Assembly: GCA_965279205.1 (NCBI GenBank)
Contig: OZ257144.1
Coordinates: 2,914,001 to 2,978,000 of the forward strand
Length of the DNA: 64,000 bases
Origin: UBA7672 sp965279205
GTDB taxonomy: Bacteria; Pseudomonadota; Alphaproteobacteria; Caulobacterales; Hyphomonadaceae
Direction: 5' to 3'
Positions 8,062 to 16,595 of the stretch are shown piece after piece. How positions within the stretch are numbered: position 1 is the first letter of the stretch; every line of letters starts with the position of its first letter. The translations under genes and the position numbers were made by a program. The notes beneath the pieces were generated by a model. The model had not been told where the DNA came from. It saw nothing but the letters and a program-made list of their open reading frames with translations, and ran no database searches.

Positions 8062-8172
8062 GCTGGTCTTTTCCGGAAGTTGCTGAACCAGAAGCCTAGC
8101 ACGGTGGCATGCGTTTGGTTGGGTTCTTTGGGGTCGAACTGCACTAGGGTTGCCGCCGGAGGCCAAGACGCC

Positions 8173-8874
8173 ATGGACGATGACGCTCAGCGACGCTTGC
8201 CATCCCCCGTCTACGACCTCGCATTGAGACTGGGGGCCAATACCCGCTCCGGACATGATGTGTCGCTCAACCAACGTGGCAGGATGCGCCAAGAACCTTC
8301 TGCGGCTTGGATGAGGTTCCGTGCCCGGCAATCTATCTCGATCTATTCCTGCGCGTTCGAATGGCGCGCACAGACCGGCCCCTTCGGCATAATTTCTGTT
8401 CACGACGCGATGGCCGGCGGCGAGGGGGCACTCGATGTGCGGGCGCTGGGCTTCATCCCACTTGCCCGGGCTGTTGCTTCGCCCGCGGTGACCCGTGGCG
8501 AGCTGATGCGGTACCTTGCCGAACTCGCGTTGGCGCCCGACGCGATCATCTTCAATACCGCGCTCCGTTGGCGAGACGACGGTCCGGACAGGCTGATCGT
8601 CAGTGCTGGCGCCGGAGAGAGCGCCGCAGAGGTTACCTTCGCTCTGGACAGCGCCGGCCGCGTCGCAAGCGTCTTTGCCGCTGATCGCCCGCGCAGCGTG
8701 AAGAACAGCGCAGTCCCGACGCCCTGGCAGGGCCGCTTCACCGACTATCGGCAGCACCTGGGTTTCTGGCTTCCCTTTGCAGCTGAAGTCAGCTGGACCG
8801 TCGAAGGGCAACAATTCGTCTATTGGGAAGGACAGATAGAACGCTGGGGGCGGCAGGAGATCGCGAGAGCTTAA
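8173..8874 (+). CDS. DUF6544-like hypothetical protein
   Basis: The protein is about 233 residues. It carries features I associate with the DUF6544/DUF6920 group: LPSPVYDLALRLG near the start, RMRQEPSAAWMRFRARQ, then LDVRALGFIPLARA, VTRGELMRYLAELALAPDAI and VPTPWQGRFTDYR. The function of the group is not known to me. ATG at 8173 is chosen because it starts just before the conserved N-terminal block. The frame is open for 500 bp more upstream, but that is antisense to the dehydrogenase. It is divergent from the dehydrogenase with only about 110 bp between starts, so they may share a control region. Confidence 0.65.
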   Translation: MDDDAQRRLPSPVYDLALRLGANTRSGHDVSLNQRGRMRQEPSAAWMRFRARQSISIYSCAFEWRAQTGPFGIISVHDAMAGGEGALDVRALGFIPLARAVASPAVTRGELMRYLAELALAPDAIIFNTALRWRDDGPDRLIVSAGAGESAAEVTFALDSAGRVASVFAADRPRSVKNSAVPTPWQGRFTDYRQHLGFWLPFAAEVSWTVEGQQFVYWEGQIERWGRQEIARA

Positions 8875-8958
8875 GCGTACTCCAGTTTCCGGATTTCAGC
8901 CGCAAGCCGCCCGGTAGAGCGGGATAACTTGGACGCGCCCGCCGCCCGCCATGAAATC

Positions 8959-9795
8959 TCAATGCGACATCAGGAGTGGAACAGTCGACTTGTCGAGCAC
9001 TTCCTTCGTGGCGCCCCCGAGCAGGAACTCCTGCAACCGCGAATGTCCAAATGCACCCATCACGAGGAGGCTCGTGTTGGTTGCGCTTGCGTGTTCTAGA
9101 ATGGCCCGACCGATGGATCGACTACCGATCTTGATCTCGTCCACCTCGCTCGTAATCCCATGGCTGGCCAGGAAGCCGACCAGCGGCGCCTGCGGGTCGT
9201 CTACGGGAATGTCCTTCTCGCCCTGAAAAATGACAGCCCGCACGCGCTTCGCGTTGTGCAGCAGTGGCAGCGCGTCAGTGAGTGTCCGAGCTGCGGACCT
9301 GCTGAAGTCCCAGCAGATGAGCACGTTCTCCAGGGAAAAGGTCTGCGTTGAACTCTCGGGCAGGAGAAGACAAGGTCTGCCTGAGCCGAAGAGCCAGTCC
9401 TCGATACTGAGACGCGGCTCTGTCCCGTCTGGCGCCAGGCTCAAGACACAAAGATCGCTGACTCGTCCGCGCCACGCGTTGTCTTGCAATCCTGCCGGCC
9501 AATGCTCCGCGACGTGGGAAAGTTGGAAGGTGACACCCAGTGACGAGGCCACGCGCTCCAGATGCGATTCGAGCATCTTGGTCGTCGCCGTCGTAATACC
9601 CTCCAGCTCCCGCGCCATCGTCGACATCATCGCCCCTGTGAACCAGTTCGGCGGCGCTCGTATTGATAGCCGCGAGCTGCAGACGCTGAGTTTGGCCTCA
9701 AACATTTTCGCCATGTCACACGCGAAGTCGATTGTCTTAATGGTCGAAGGGGCGGGATAGGGCGTAAGTTGCAGATGGATTGTCGAGTAGGACAT
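8959..9795 (-). CDS. Tandem-domain universal stress protein (UspA family)
   Basis: The protein is 278 residues with two Usp-type halves. The C-terminal half ends with LVMGAFGHSRLQEFLLGG and ATKEVLDKSTVPLL. This is the G-x2-G-x9-G(S/T) nucleotide-binding signature of ATP-binding Usp proteins. The N-terminal half, residues 1-150, has the fold spacing but lacks that signature. Such proteins accumulate under energy or oxidative stress; the partner is unknown. ATG at 9795 opens with MSYSTIHLQL. It stands alone, about 117 bp downstream of the cytochrome gene on the same strand. Confidence 0.85.
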   Translation of the reverse strand: MSYSTIHLQLTPYPAPSTIKTIDFACDMAKMFEAKLSVCSSRLSIRAPPNWFTGAMMSTMARELEGITTATTKMLESHLERVASSLGVTFQLSHVAEHWPAGLQDNAWRGRVSDLCVLSLAPDGTEPRLSIEDWLFGSGRPCLLLPESSTQTFSLENVLICWDFSRSAARTLTDALPLLHNAKRVRAVIFQGEKDIPVDDPQAPLVGFLASHGITSEVDEIKIGSRSIGRAILEHASATNTSLLVMGAFGHSRLQEFLLGGATKEVLDKSTVPLLMSH

Positions 9796-9912
9796 CAGGG
9801 GCTCCCGGTATCTGGATTGCTCGCATAGAGAATACGCAGGCGCGGTTGGCGGTGTCCGGGTTGCCAGAGCGATAGGTGAAGGCTCGCGCCGTCTCGCAGC
9901 GAACTGCGCAAC

Positions 9913-10359
9913 CTACTCATTGCGCTCATCACGCGGTGATCTTATTGATTGGAGGTACGCGATGAGCGCGTCTGCCCCAATCACGTTGAAGTCAAAGAGC
10001 GGCATCTCGTCGTGGCCAACCCTGATGGCTTCGATCAGATGGTTGGCCAGCGCATCCGCCTCATACCGCCAGAGAGCGTTCCTAAGCGGTGGCGCCTTGG
10101 GATTGGGGCCCTTCGTATCGGCGTCGATTGCGTGACAGGCGGCGCAGTCGCGGACTGCAATCTGGCGCCCTGCGGCAACCTGGACGGCATCGATGGAGGG
10201 CGCTGTCTGATCAGGGGCAGTCGCCGCGTCGGTTCGTTGACCCGGCTGGGCGGAGTCGAGTCCGCCTGATGGGGGGCCGGCTCCGGGGGCGCAGGACGCG
10301 ACGCAGAGAGTGACGGCACACCATCGTAAGAGCTGCCAGGCCGCCTGAGGTGTGCTCAT
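9913..10359 (-). CDS. Class I cytochrome c lipoprotein
   Basis: The protein is 148 residues. ATG at 10359 starts MSTPQAAWQLLRWCAVTLCV, and a lipobox VASC follows. A low-complexity linker leads to a single cytochrome c domain with VRDCAACHAID (heme CxxCH) and a likely Met ligand in HDEMPLFDFN. The domain ends with ALIAYLQSIRS, the usual C-terminal helix. Electron partners are not evident. The frame is open upstream to 10632, into the inverted-repeat cassette, but that part is not signal-like. Confidence 0.8.
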   Translation of the reverse strand: MSTPQAAWQLLRWCAVTLCVASCAPGAGPPSGGLDSAQPGQRTDAATAPDQTAPSIDAVQVAAGRQIAVRDCAACHAIDADTKGPNPKAPPLRNALWRYEADALANHLIEAIRVGHDEMPLFDFNVIGADALIAYLQSIRSPRDERNE

Positions 10360-10592
10360 CAAGAGCTGCTTCCGATTTCTGCTTGGAGCGCCCAACAACG
10401 AGGCGCTACTTGGATGTAGGTCGAAAGCGCCGAAAGACATCTCCGCTGGCTTCCGGTTCGCGCCTAAGTCGCGTCTAGATGGTAAAGATGTCGCCGGCCA
10501 TCGCGGCCATGCCCCGAAGATGGTTCCGCACCTTCCCGGAGCCTTGCCGCTCAAGGTTCTGCTGCCCTCCAGCGTATCGCTGATGTCCGTTT

Positions 10593-11531
10593 TCGGCGAA
10601 TAGCCGCCGTTCGGCGGTCTGACAGGACTCACATCAAACGGCAGCTAGTGGCCCATTGCAGTCTTTCAATGTCGTATTCCTCGCTCCGTGAGCCCGTTGC
10701 AGAAATATTTGCACCCGCGGAACGCTTTGGGCGATGATACCTTGGCATCGCAGGGAGGGGACATGCGCATCTGGTCGCTCGTGCTCGGAGGAATGGCGCT
10801 CGTCGGCTGCTCGTCGGTGTGGGAGCCGATCGAGCGCTCCAACGTCGTCATCGCCATAGTGGGGTTTGACGAGGCCTTGAAGGATCGTTTCAGCACGAAG
10901 GCGCCGGACGGCGACGAGGACGTGCGACTGGGGCCGGTGTTCCAGCAGGACACCAAAGGCTGCACGCCGAACGGCTACAACGACTCCCGGGCAGGACTCA
11001 CAGAGGTCGCGATCTTCCGTGAGAGCGCCTTGCTCGATGTCAGGACAGCCGATGGCGCCATCATGCATGTGCGGCTGTTTAATGCCTTCAGCGGAGAGAG
11101 TGTGCCAGCCAAAAGTCCAGTGAACCCGGGTGACTACACCTTTCGCGACGCTGGCGTGAGCTGGTACGATGGTCAATGGCGTCACACTCGTGCAACCTCC
11201 GAAGAGGTGAGCCTTTCCTTTGCGTTCGACGGCCAGCCGGTGTTCCTTGGCCTCTACGCAATCAGCATGAATGCACGGTCAGAGCTGGCGCTCACCGAAG
11301 TTCCGGCGCCGCTGGAGGTAATGGCTGCAGCCGCTGAGCGGCTGGGAATCGCCGGTCAGACCCTGCAAGCGCCGCAACTTCGCATGCGCAAGCTGGCTCG
11401 ATGTGGCCCGATCGGCGTCATTACTCGGTCCAACACCGACTAATCGCAGCGACGCTGCATCATCTGCGAATGACCGCTTCGGAACGGCTCAGCCGTCGGT
11501 AATGATTGCGGGTTACGGCGCGATCTGGCCC
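10593..11531 (+). repeat. Inverted duplication, copy 1 (939 bp)
   Basis: This segment is nearly identical, in opposite orientation, to 31819-32802. It begins at TCGGCGAATAGCC, includes the 14-bp hairpin CCGCCGTTCGGCGG at one end, spans the whole lipoprotein gene, and ends at CGCGATCTGGCCC. The only length difference is 45 bp missing here between two AATGACCGCTTC repeats downstream of the gene. Recombination between the copies would invert the 20 kb between them. Confidence 0.9.
10763..11443 (+). CDS. Hypothetical lipoprotein, copy 1 of a duplicated gene
   Basis: The protein is 226 residues. ATG at 10763 is preceded by GGGAGGGG and starts a lipoprotein signal MRIWSLVLGGMALVGC with a clear lipobox. 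The mature part is not recognised. It is acidic in its first third (KAPDGDEDVRLGPVF), has beta-rich segments in the middle, and ends with a basic stretch. It differs from the copy at 31952 by a single amino acid, Gly versus Arg in RAGLTEV. The position of the signal supports this start over the longer open frame from 10688. The gene fills most of the duplicated cassette, which suggests that it is the cargo. Confidence 0.7.
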   Translation: MRIWSLVLGGMALVGCSSVWEPIERSNVVIAIVGFDEALKDRFSTKAPDGDEDVRLGPVFQQDTKGCTPNGYNDSRAGLTEVAIFRESALLDVRTADGAIMHVRLFNAFSGESVPAKSPVNPGDYTFRDAGVSWYDGQWRHTRATSEEVSLSFAFDGQPVFLGLYAISMNARSELALTEVPAPLEVMAAAAERLGIAGQTLQAPQLRMRKLARCGPIGVITRSNTD

Positions 11532-11578
11532 ATTGCAGACATTTTACGCCGAGTTAGACAGGGTCCAAGGACAGGACC

Positions 11579-11893
11579 ATGCGAATGTCACAGCACGTGG
11601 CCGAGTTGGAGCGAGAGTATCGGGCGGTTTTCACGAGGGCGCTCAACGACTGCGCGGGGGGGCGGTGGGGTCTGTTCGGGCACAACGAACACCTCCACTC
11701 TTACGGAGCGCCTGCCGAATTGGCCGAGCTTCGCGAGCTAGCCCGAGCGATCAACCGGCTGCGTGCGCGTCACGGCGATGAGCCGTTCCCACTTCATGAA
11801 GAGTTCGAAGCGGCGCGAGGGCCTGTCGATGACAACGATCCTGGCGAACCGAAGCAAGCAAGAGCTTGGTTGAAAAAGTTGGCTGCGACGTAG
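11579..11893 (+). CDS. Small hypothetical protein
   Basis: The protein is 104 residues, soluble and helical, beginning MRMSQHVAELEREYRAVFTR with AGGACAGG upstream. It continues with a Gly/Trp-rich stretch WGLFGHNEHLH and two further helices, one with LRELARAINRLRARHGD. No family recognised. It starts just outside the inverted duplication, so it is not part of the copied unit. The convergent Cas1 fragment ends 6 bp away. Confidence 0.55.
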   Translation: MRMSQHVAELEREYRAVFTRALNDCAGGRWGLFGHNEHLHSYGAPAELAELRELARAINRLRARHGDEPFPLHEEFEAARGPVDDNDPGEPKQARAWLKKLAAT

Positions 11894-11898
11894 GTCTG

Positions 11899-12237
11899 CT
11901 ATCGGCAATTTCCGGCCACCACCCCGACCAACGCCAGCGCCCGCTTTGGCTCGACCCCAGCCACCTGCCGCGCTAATTCCGGATTGAGCCTGCAAACCCC
12001 GTCCGACTGCAATTGGAAATCCGCCCACGAAAACGTCTCTTCGGCAATCAGCTTCAATACCGCGCGATCAACGACGGGCCGCAATGGCTCCATCAAATCC
12101 AGCGCAAACGACGGCGTGTTGTCTTTGCGATAGTCGCCCTTCTGGTCGTGAAGCACGCCAATGAGTGGATCGTAGCCCTCGGTAAAGGCGCCCCCCACCA
12201 CTCGGCAACCAAATGCTAGTCGAGCTGCTTTTGGGCC
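11899..12237 (-). pseudogene. cas1: C-terminal fragment of a Cas1 integrase
   Basis: Cas1 inserts new spacers into CRISPR arrays. The minus frame from a TAG at 12238 to a TAG at 11899 reads about 112 residues. It contains GYDPLIGVLHDQKGDYRKDN, SFALDLMEPLRPVVDRAVL, TFSWADFQLQSDGVCRLNPE and LARQVAG. These match the C-terminal part of Cas1, including the active-site His (VLH) and the acidic LDLME pair. The N-terminal domain and the first catalytic Glu are absent, and no start codon with a good ribosome site is seen. No Cas2, effector genes or CRISPR array are in the window. This is a remnant, not a working adaptation module. Confidence 0.7.
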
Positions 12238-12262
12238 CTAAACCTGAAATCCATCCTCGAAT

Positions 12263-12832
12263 ATGCCGAGGGAGAGCTGGTCAGGGGGAATCTGCGCTTT
12301 GGATATTATCGCTGATGCCTACCGCCAGCTGTCGCCGAAGGTTCGACTGGCACTACTCAAATCCTTCTCCCGCCTAGTTGTTGAAGCGCCCTCGACACTA
12401 GCCGCGGTAACGTTCGACCCTGAAACCCGACACAACCTTGAGGCCTGCCTAGAACTCATCGCCGTGCTTGCCGATGAGAGCGCATCTACTTTGGTCAAGC
12501 TTGCCTTGGAAGACTACGGCCTCGATGGAAATGCCCTCGCCGCTTATGCAGGCCGGCACGACAGAGCCGCTGATCTCTGGATTCGCGACAAGACCCACGC
12601 GAAGCAAGTGCTGCGCTGGTGGTACGCGAATGCCGAGATTCGGCGCCGAGATCGGATCGAAGCGTTTCAAACGCCGCGTATCGAAACACTCGACATACCC
12701 GACAAGGCAGGTGAGGCGCGCCTTCGCGCTCTGATCGAGCAAGTTCTACTGGAAGCTCTCCAGGCAAATGACATCCGCGATTTCACAATCAGCCTGCCGA
12801 CATTGCGCGCGTCTGACATACGAAAGCCGTAG
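12263..12832 (+). CDS. Hypothetical protein, possibly chimeric at the 3' end
   Basis: The protein is 189 residues, mostly helical. Notable stretches are LSPKVRLALLKSFSRLVVEA, LADESASTLVKLALEDYG and HAKQVLRWWYANAEIRRRD. No family recognised. ATG at 12263 has no clear ribosome site. TTG at 12299, preceded by GGGGGAA, would start at LDIIADAYRQL and looks better. The end of the gene overlaps, in another frame, a truncated CxxC-protein gene, so the 3' part may be a junction of two fused segments. Confidence 0.45.
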   Translation: MPRESWSGGICALDIIADAYRQLSPKVRLALLKSFSRLVVEAPSTLAAVTFDPETRHNLEACLELIAVLADESASTLVKLALEDYGLDGNALAAYAGRHDRAADLWIRDKTHAKQVLRWWYANAEIRRRDRIEAFQTPRIETLDIPDKAGEARLRALIEQVLLEALQANDIRDFTISLPTLRASDIRKP

Positions 12833-13082
12833 AAGCCGCAGCTATGATCGGCTCGCCGAGACGGTTCACAAATTGCGCATGAAGCTGGGTGGCGAACCGG
12901 GCTTCGACAGTCTGATTGCCTCAAAACCCAAAGGCATGCATCGAGCGACCTACGATCGAATCCGGAACCGCATCTACGCGATGGAGAGCGCCTCCTGGGA
13001 CCGCGCGGCATTATGGCTGGGCCGACTGGAGTCACGGATTGGCCGCGGCCGTAAGGTTTGGGGCAATGATTTCTGGACATGA
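12768..13082 (+). pseudogene. Truncated CxxC-containing hypothetical protein
   Basis: The frame reads SACRHCARLTYESRRSRSYD, then KLRMKLGGEPGFD, then KPKGMHRATYDRIRNR. This looks like the C-terminal half of a common proteobacterial family of about 180 residues, in which C-x2-C-x2-L-x-YxS precedes an LGG and a KPKGMH block. The N-terminal half is missing, and the frame starts inside the preceding gene. It may still be translated from ATG at 12768. The next gene starts with an ATGA overlap at its stop. The function of the family is unknown to me. Confidence 0.45.
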
Positions 13083-13858
13083 GCGCCGTCGCGACAGCAA
13101 CGATCGTTGCACTTCTGCCGAAGGCGGCGCCGCGACCGATTGGGCTACTTCCCTGGGAGGACCAGAGCGCGTTCGACGAGGTGCGGGCCGGGCTTGTCGC
13201 CGCCCATTCGCCGTCAAACGCGGTTGAAGTATCTCTTATCGACCGGATGACCTGGATCGAATGGCGTCGCCAGCGCCTCCTTGCGGCGGAGGCAGCTGTG
13301 CACATTTCTCATGCCTTCGACCGCGCCGGCGACAGCAGCGCGAGCAGCCGGACGCTCCTGCGTGCGGGCGTCACCGACTCCACGGTCCGGAAGGAGTTGT
13401 CTGTCCCGGAAATCCTTCGAGGTTCTGACCAGGATGACCAGGAGACCGTGGAGGCGATCCGCGAGGGGGTCAGCGATGTCGAAGCAGCGCTCCAACTGAT
13501 TGCTGAAGGGAAGGCCTACGAGACAGCGGTTGCCCGCCTGGATGAGGTAATGCGGGAATGGTGGACGGAAGCCCTCGAAGAGACAGACGACAGCGACAAC
13601 TGCAAGTACAGCGCTTCCAATGAAGGCCTGGAGCAGTTCCTGACGACGGACGCCCTGCCTTGGCGGCGTAACTGGCTCAAGGCCAACGAGGTCCGGCCCG
13701 CGATCCGGGCTCAGGCGATTGCCGAGAGTTTCGACCCGTTGCGGATCCGCCAGCTCTGGGAGATGGAAGCTCGCCTGGACCGACAGTTCGAGAAGGCTTT
13801 GGCGATGCTGATCAGGCTACAGGAGATGCGGACCGCAAAGACGACGCCTCAACCCTGA
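13079..13858 (+). CDS. Hypothetical protein, mobile-region associated
   Basis: The protein is 259 residues. It starts by ATGA overlap with the preceding fragment. It contains LLPWEDQSAFDEVRAGLVAA and VEVSLIDRMTWIEWRRQRL. This pattern (an acidic helix, then a W-R-RRL helix) is seen in a family of hypothetical proteins that often follow transposition-prone regions in alphaproteobacteria. The usual N-terminal basic segment rich in Arg/Lys/Gly of those proteins is absent here. The second half is helical with WWTEALEETDD. No catalytic motif is visible. Confidence 0.5.
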   Translation: MSAVATATIVALLPKAAPRPIGLLPWEDQSAFDEVRAGLVAAHSPSNAVEVSLIDRMTWIEWRRQRLLAAEAAVHISHAFDRAGDSSASSRTLLRAGVTDSTVRKELSVPEILRGSDQDDQETVEAIREGVSDVEAALQLIAEGKAYETAVARLDEVMREWWTEALEETDDSDNCKYSASNEGLEQFLTTDALPWRRNWLKANEVRPAIRAQAIAESFDPLRIRQLWEMEARLDRQFEKALAMLIRLQEMRTAKTTPQP

Positions 13859-14178
13859 GATTTGGACTTTCGCCGCGACCGGCGCTTTCCGCCAGAGAAT
13901 GCATATACCTTGCAGGACGCCGCGTTGCTGTGTTCCGCGATGGCGCCCGTCAGTGCAACTATGAGGTGGGTTGCGATGTTGGGTGTTATCGCCAGCTCGC
14001 TGACGATCCGGTCGACGCCTTCAATATCGGATGACCGCAGCGCCACCTTGATCATGCCCTTGCTCGCAATCGCCGTCGGCAACGCGTCGATGTATTTCAC
14101 GATCGCCCCCTCTCCTGCGAGTTTCGCTACCCAATCCGCTACCCAGAACGCGACAAACACCCACGAACACCGGCGCAC
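13849..14178 (-). CDS. Hypothetical protein, weak
   Basis: The 109-residue frame has a hydrophobic start (VFVAFWVADWVAKL) that is encoded by the paired GGGTAGC repeats at 14126-14149 and may therefore be accidental. From Met41 onward it reads MIKVALRSSDIEGVDRIVSE and a helical domain, with a basic tail KRRSRRKSKSQG. It overlaps the end of the convergent gene by 10 bp. No family recognised. The shorter form from Met41 is the more believable protein. Confidence 0.3.
   Translation of the reverse strand: MRRCSWVFVAFWVADWVAKLAGEGAIVKYIDALPTAIASKGMIKVALRSSDIEGVDRIVSELAITPNIATHLIVALTGAIAEHSNAASCKVYAFSGGKRRSRRKSKSQG
14126..14149 (-). repeat. Paired GGGTAGC repeat, inverted relative to the left island end
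   Basis: On the minus strand, GTTCTGGGTAGCGGATTGGGTAGC has two GGGTA cores 12 nt apart. This matches the arrangement at 4056-4080 closely. It may mark the end of another integrated segment nested in the island. Confidence 0.35.
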
Positions 14179-14430
14179 GTCTTGAATTCATTCGGACCAC
14201 GAGAAGTGGGTCCTTAGATTGCCCATCCCGAAGTCCTCAAACCGGCAATGCGCGAAGTATCGCCACCTGCGATGTCCGGAATCTGCCATGTTCCCGTCGA
14301 TCGAGCCATCGCGATTAAGCGGCCGGAATTCGCCCATAAGCGGTCATTCGTAACTTGCGTCCTCCAGAACCTGAATCGACGTTTCCCCAACGCTCCTATA
14401 GTCCTGCAATCCATACCAGCGGGGTCGGGC

Positions 14431-16434
14431 GTGCCGGACATTTTCCTCTCCTATAATCGCGAGGACCAGGCCATCGCGCGCCGGTTCGCCGATGCGTTCA
14501 AGGCCCAGGGCTTCGATGTCTGGTGGGATACGACCCTGCGGGCCGGTGAGGCCTATGACGAAGTGACCGAGACTGCGCTGCGCGAAGCCAAGGTCGTGGT
14601 GGTGCTGTGGTCGAAGAAGTCGGTCGCCTCAAGATGGGTTCGTGCGGAAGCCAGCATCGGTCAAGAACTCAAACATCTTGCTCCGGTGAAGATCGAAGCC
14701 TGCGATCTGCCCGTGATGTTTCGCCTCGTCCAGACGGCGGAGTTGATTCACTGGCGCGGTGATCCCGATGATACGGCGTGGGCTGCGTTCCTCTCAGACG
14801 TGCGGAGGTTTGTCGCGAAGGATTTACCGGCCTCGCCACCGCCTGGCCCTGCACCGCGGAAAGCTGCACCTGCAAGCTTCTCGGCGCGCAACCCCGTCGT
14901 CATCGGCGTCGCCCTGTTTGCGCTGGCGGTTGTCGCGCTCGCCGCTTTCGCGGTGATGCGCCCGCCGGCAGGAGCTGCATCCGGCGGATCGGCGCCTCGG
15001 CGAACAGCGTTCTTCGGGTTTGCCGCCGATGGCAATGACCCAGCGGTGGTTGCCATCGCGAAATCAGCCACCGGCAAAACTTTCGACACGCTGAGCGCGA
15101 ATGGACTTGAAACCGCGTCCGCGTCGCAGACCCAGAACATCGAGCGTCCGGCGCAGCTGGCGCGCGCGAAGGACCTCGGAGCGGGCTATGCGTTGGGCGG
15201 CGACGTACTGCGAGTCGGCGATCATTTCGAAGTGGCTATCCGGCTCGACGACGTCCAGACTAGCACGACGCTATTCACTACCACGCTGCCCGGAGACGAA
15301 TCGCAACAAGCTTCACTTCCAATTCAGGTCGCAGAACGCGCAACAAGTGCGCTCCAATGCTATATCGGCGCTCACATCGGCCTGCGACCTCTTCTGCGAA
15401 CCGAGACCGACGAGATAACGCGAGCGATGAAACGCGTTTGCGCCGCGTCGGATCTCAATGAGATAGTTGAAGCGATGCGCGCATTGGCCCCGTTGGCGCC
15501 GGATTCCCCGGGGGTGCAGGCATACCTCGCCCTGTCGCTCTTCCTGGTTATCAAACAGGCCCCCGCCGACCGGCATGCGGCGATGCGGCAGGAAATCGAT
15601 ACTGCGTTGAAGGCTACCCTAGCCGCAGATCCCAAGAATGGAATCGCTCGCGTGATTCAGGCAGAGCTGTCGATCGCCGACGGCAAAACTCTGGCGGACG
15701 CCGAGAAGTTGTTCCTCGCGGCCGGGGAGACCGATCGAGACCTTTTTTTCCTGAACATCAGGTACGGAATGTTCCTGCGGTCGGTCGGTCGCTATCGGGA
15801 TGCATTGCCCTATCTGGAGGCAAGCGTGCGCCAGCGTCCGTTCGCTGCGGGGAATTGGGCCACGCTGGCTCACACGCTGGCCAGCACCGGCCAGCGGGGA
15901 AAGGCGAAGGAGTTGTATGAGTCCAACGCTACCCGCCAAGATGGCCTGAGCTGGAGCAACTGGATTTCGTCGGCGCTGTTCGATCGCGCCGGCGATCCGC
16001 ACGAGATCCTGAAGCAGGTGCCGCCGACCGTATCCGGCGATATCGCGGATTGCATGAAGAATATTGTCGAAGGCGTCCTTTCACGCGACGCGAAACGGCG
16101 CGCCAACGCGGCGGACCACGTGATTGCCTGCTCGTCTCCAGGCGGCAGCCTCACGCCGCGCTTCGCGATCGGGCCAACCGCAACGCTCGGCAGGATCGAC
16201 GAAGCGTTCTCGATTGCAGGGCGGAGCATCGACAGCAAGGCCTACACCTTCGACAATTCGGCAGTGCTGTTCGCGACAGGGGCCCGGCCTATGCGGGCCG
16301 CGCCGGGCTTCCTGCAGCTAGTCGAGAAGCTGGGGTTGATGGAGTACTGGAAGGCGAAGGGTACGGGCCCCGACTTCTGCGAGACGGAAGACGTTCCGGT
16401 GTGCCGCGCGCTGAAACAGGCGGCCAAACCCTAG
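14431..16434 (+). CDS. Membrane-anchored TIR-domain protein with FlgO/TolB-like and TPR regions
   Basis: The protein is 667 residues from GTG at 14431, which follows GGGG and puts the TIR domain at the very start (DIFLSYNREDQAIARRF). The TIR domain spans about 1-130, with SKKSVASRWVRAE and Glu73 in the W-x3-E position used by NAD-cleaving TIR domains. A Pro/Ala-rich linker and one membrane segment (about 155-176) follow. Next is a domain like the nucleotide-independent TolB-N/FlgO fold (RRTAFFGFAADGND to VAERATSAL), then helical repeats of TPR type. If the N-terminus is cytoplasmic, the repeat region is periplasmic. The frame upstream to 14248 is repeat-derived sequence. TIR NADases act in bacterial defence; a role here is inferred. 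A repeat copy lies just downstream. Confidence 0.8.
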   Translation: MPDIFLSYNREDQAIARRFADAFKAQGFDVWWDTTLRAGEAYDEVTETALREAKVVVVLWSKKSVASRWVRAEASIGQELKHLAPVKIEACDLPVMFRLVQTAELIHWRGDPDDTAWAAFLSDVRRFVAKDLPASPPPGPAPRKAAPASFSARNPVVIGVALFALAVVALAAFAVMRPPAGAASGGSAPRRTAFFGFAADGNDPAVVAIAKSATGKTFDTLSANGLETASASQTQNIERPAQLARAKDLGAGYALGGDVLRVGDHFEVAIRLDDVQTSTTLFTTTLPGDESQQASLPIQVAERATSALQCYIGAHIGLRPLLRTETDEITRAMKRVCAASDLNEIVEAMRALAPLAPDSPGVQAYLALSLFLVIKQAPADRHAAMRQEIDTALKATLAADPKNGIARVIQAELSIADGKTLADAEKLFLAAGETDRDLFFLNIRYGMFLRSVGRYRDALPYLEASVRQRPFAAGNWATLAHTLASTGQRGKAKELYESNATRQDGLSWSNWISSALFDRAGDPHEILKQVPPTVSGDIADCMKNIVEGVLSRDAKRRANAADHVIACSSPGGSLTPRFAIGPTATLGRIDEAFSIAGRSIDSKAYTFDNSAVLFATGARPMRAAPGFLQLVEKLGLMEYWKAKGTGPDFCETEDVPVCRALKQAAKP

Positions 16435-16450
16435 CCGGTCGGCGTTCTGT

Positions 16451-16577
16451 GACTGTCCGTTTCGGGCCCCACGGTCGCCGTAACCGGGAATGTGGCGATC
16501 CGGCTGAGTCGGCCAAGAGCTGACAGTCATCCTGCCCTAGCGGACCCGGCCGGACGTCGCCGAAGACGGACATTCAC
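16451..16577 (+). repeat. Island intergenic repeat, copy A
   Basis: This is the best-preserved member of a roughly 120-bp family. Landmarks in order are GTTTCGGGCCCCACGG, AATGTGGCGATCCGGCTGAG, CAAGAGCTGACAGTCATCC and GACCCGGCCGGACGTCGCC. The tail is GGACATTC. It lies between two convergent genes. Other copies are at 19300, 21626, 22951 and 28484, all in the same orientation. Short tail-only remnants (AAGCGGTCATTCG type) lie at about 14336 and 31909. Confidence 0.75.
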
Positions 16578-16595
16578 CTTTCCCCGCCGATGGGC

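Noticed and set aside
13079..14178. Toxin-antitoxin pair from the neighbouring small genes
   Set aside because: Neither protein shows a toxin or antitoxin motif, and the genes are convergent with overlapping ends rather than in one operon.
16451..16577. Insertion sequence
   Set aside because: The repeat has no coding capacity, no clear terminal inverted repeats and no target-site duplication that I can see, so it is listed only as a dispersed repeat.
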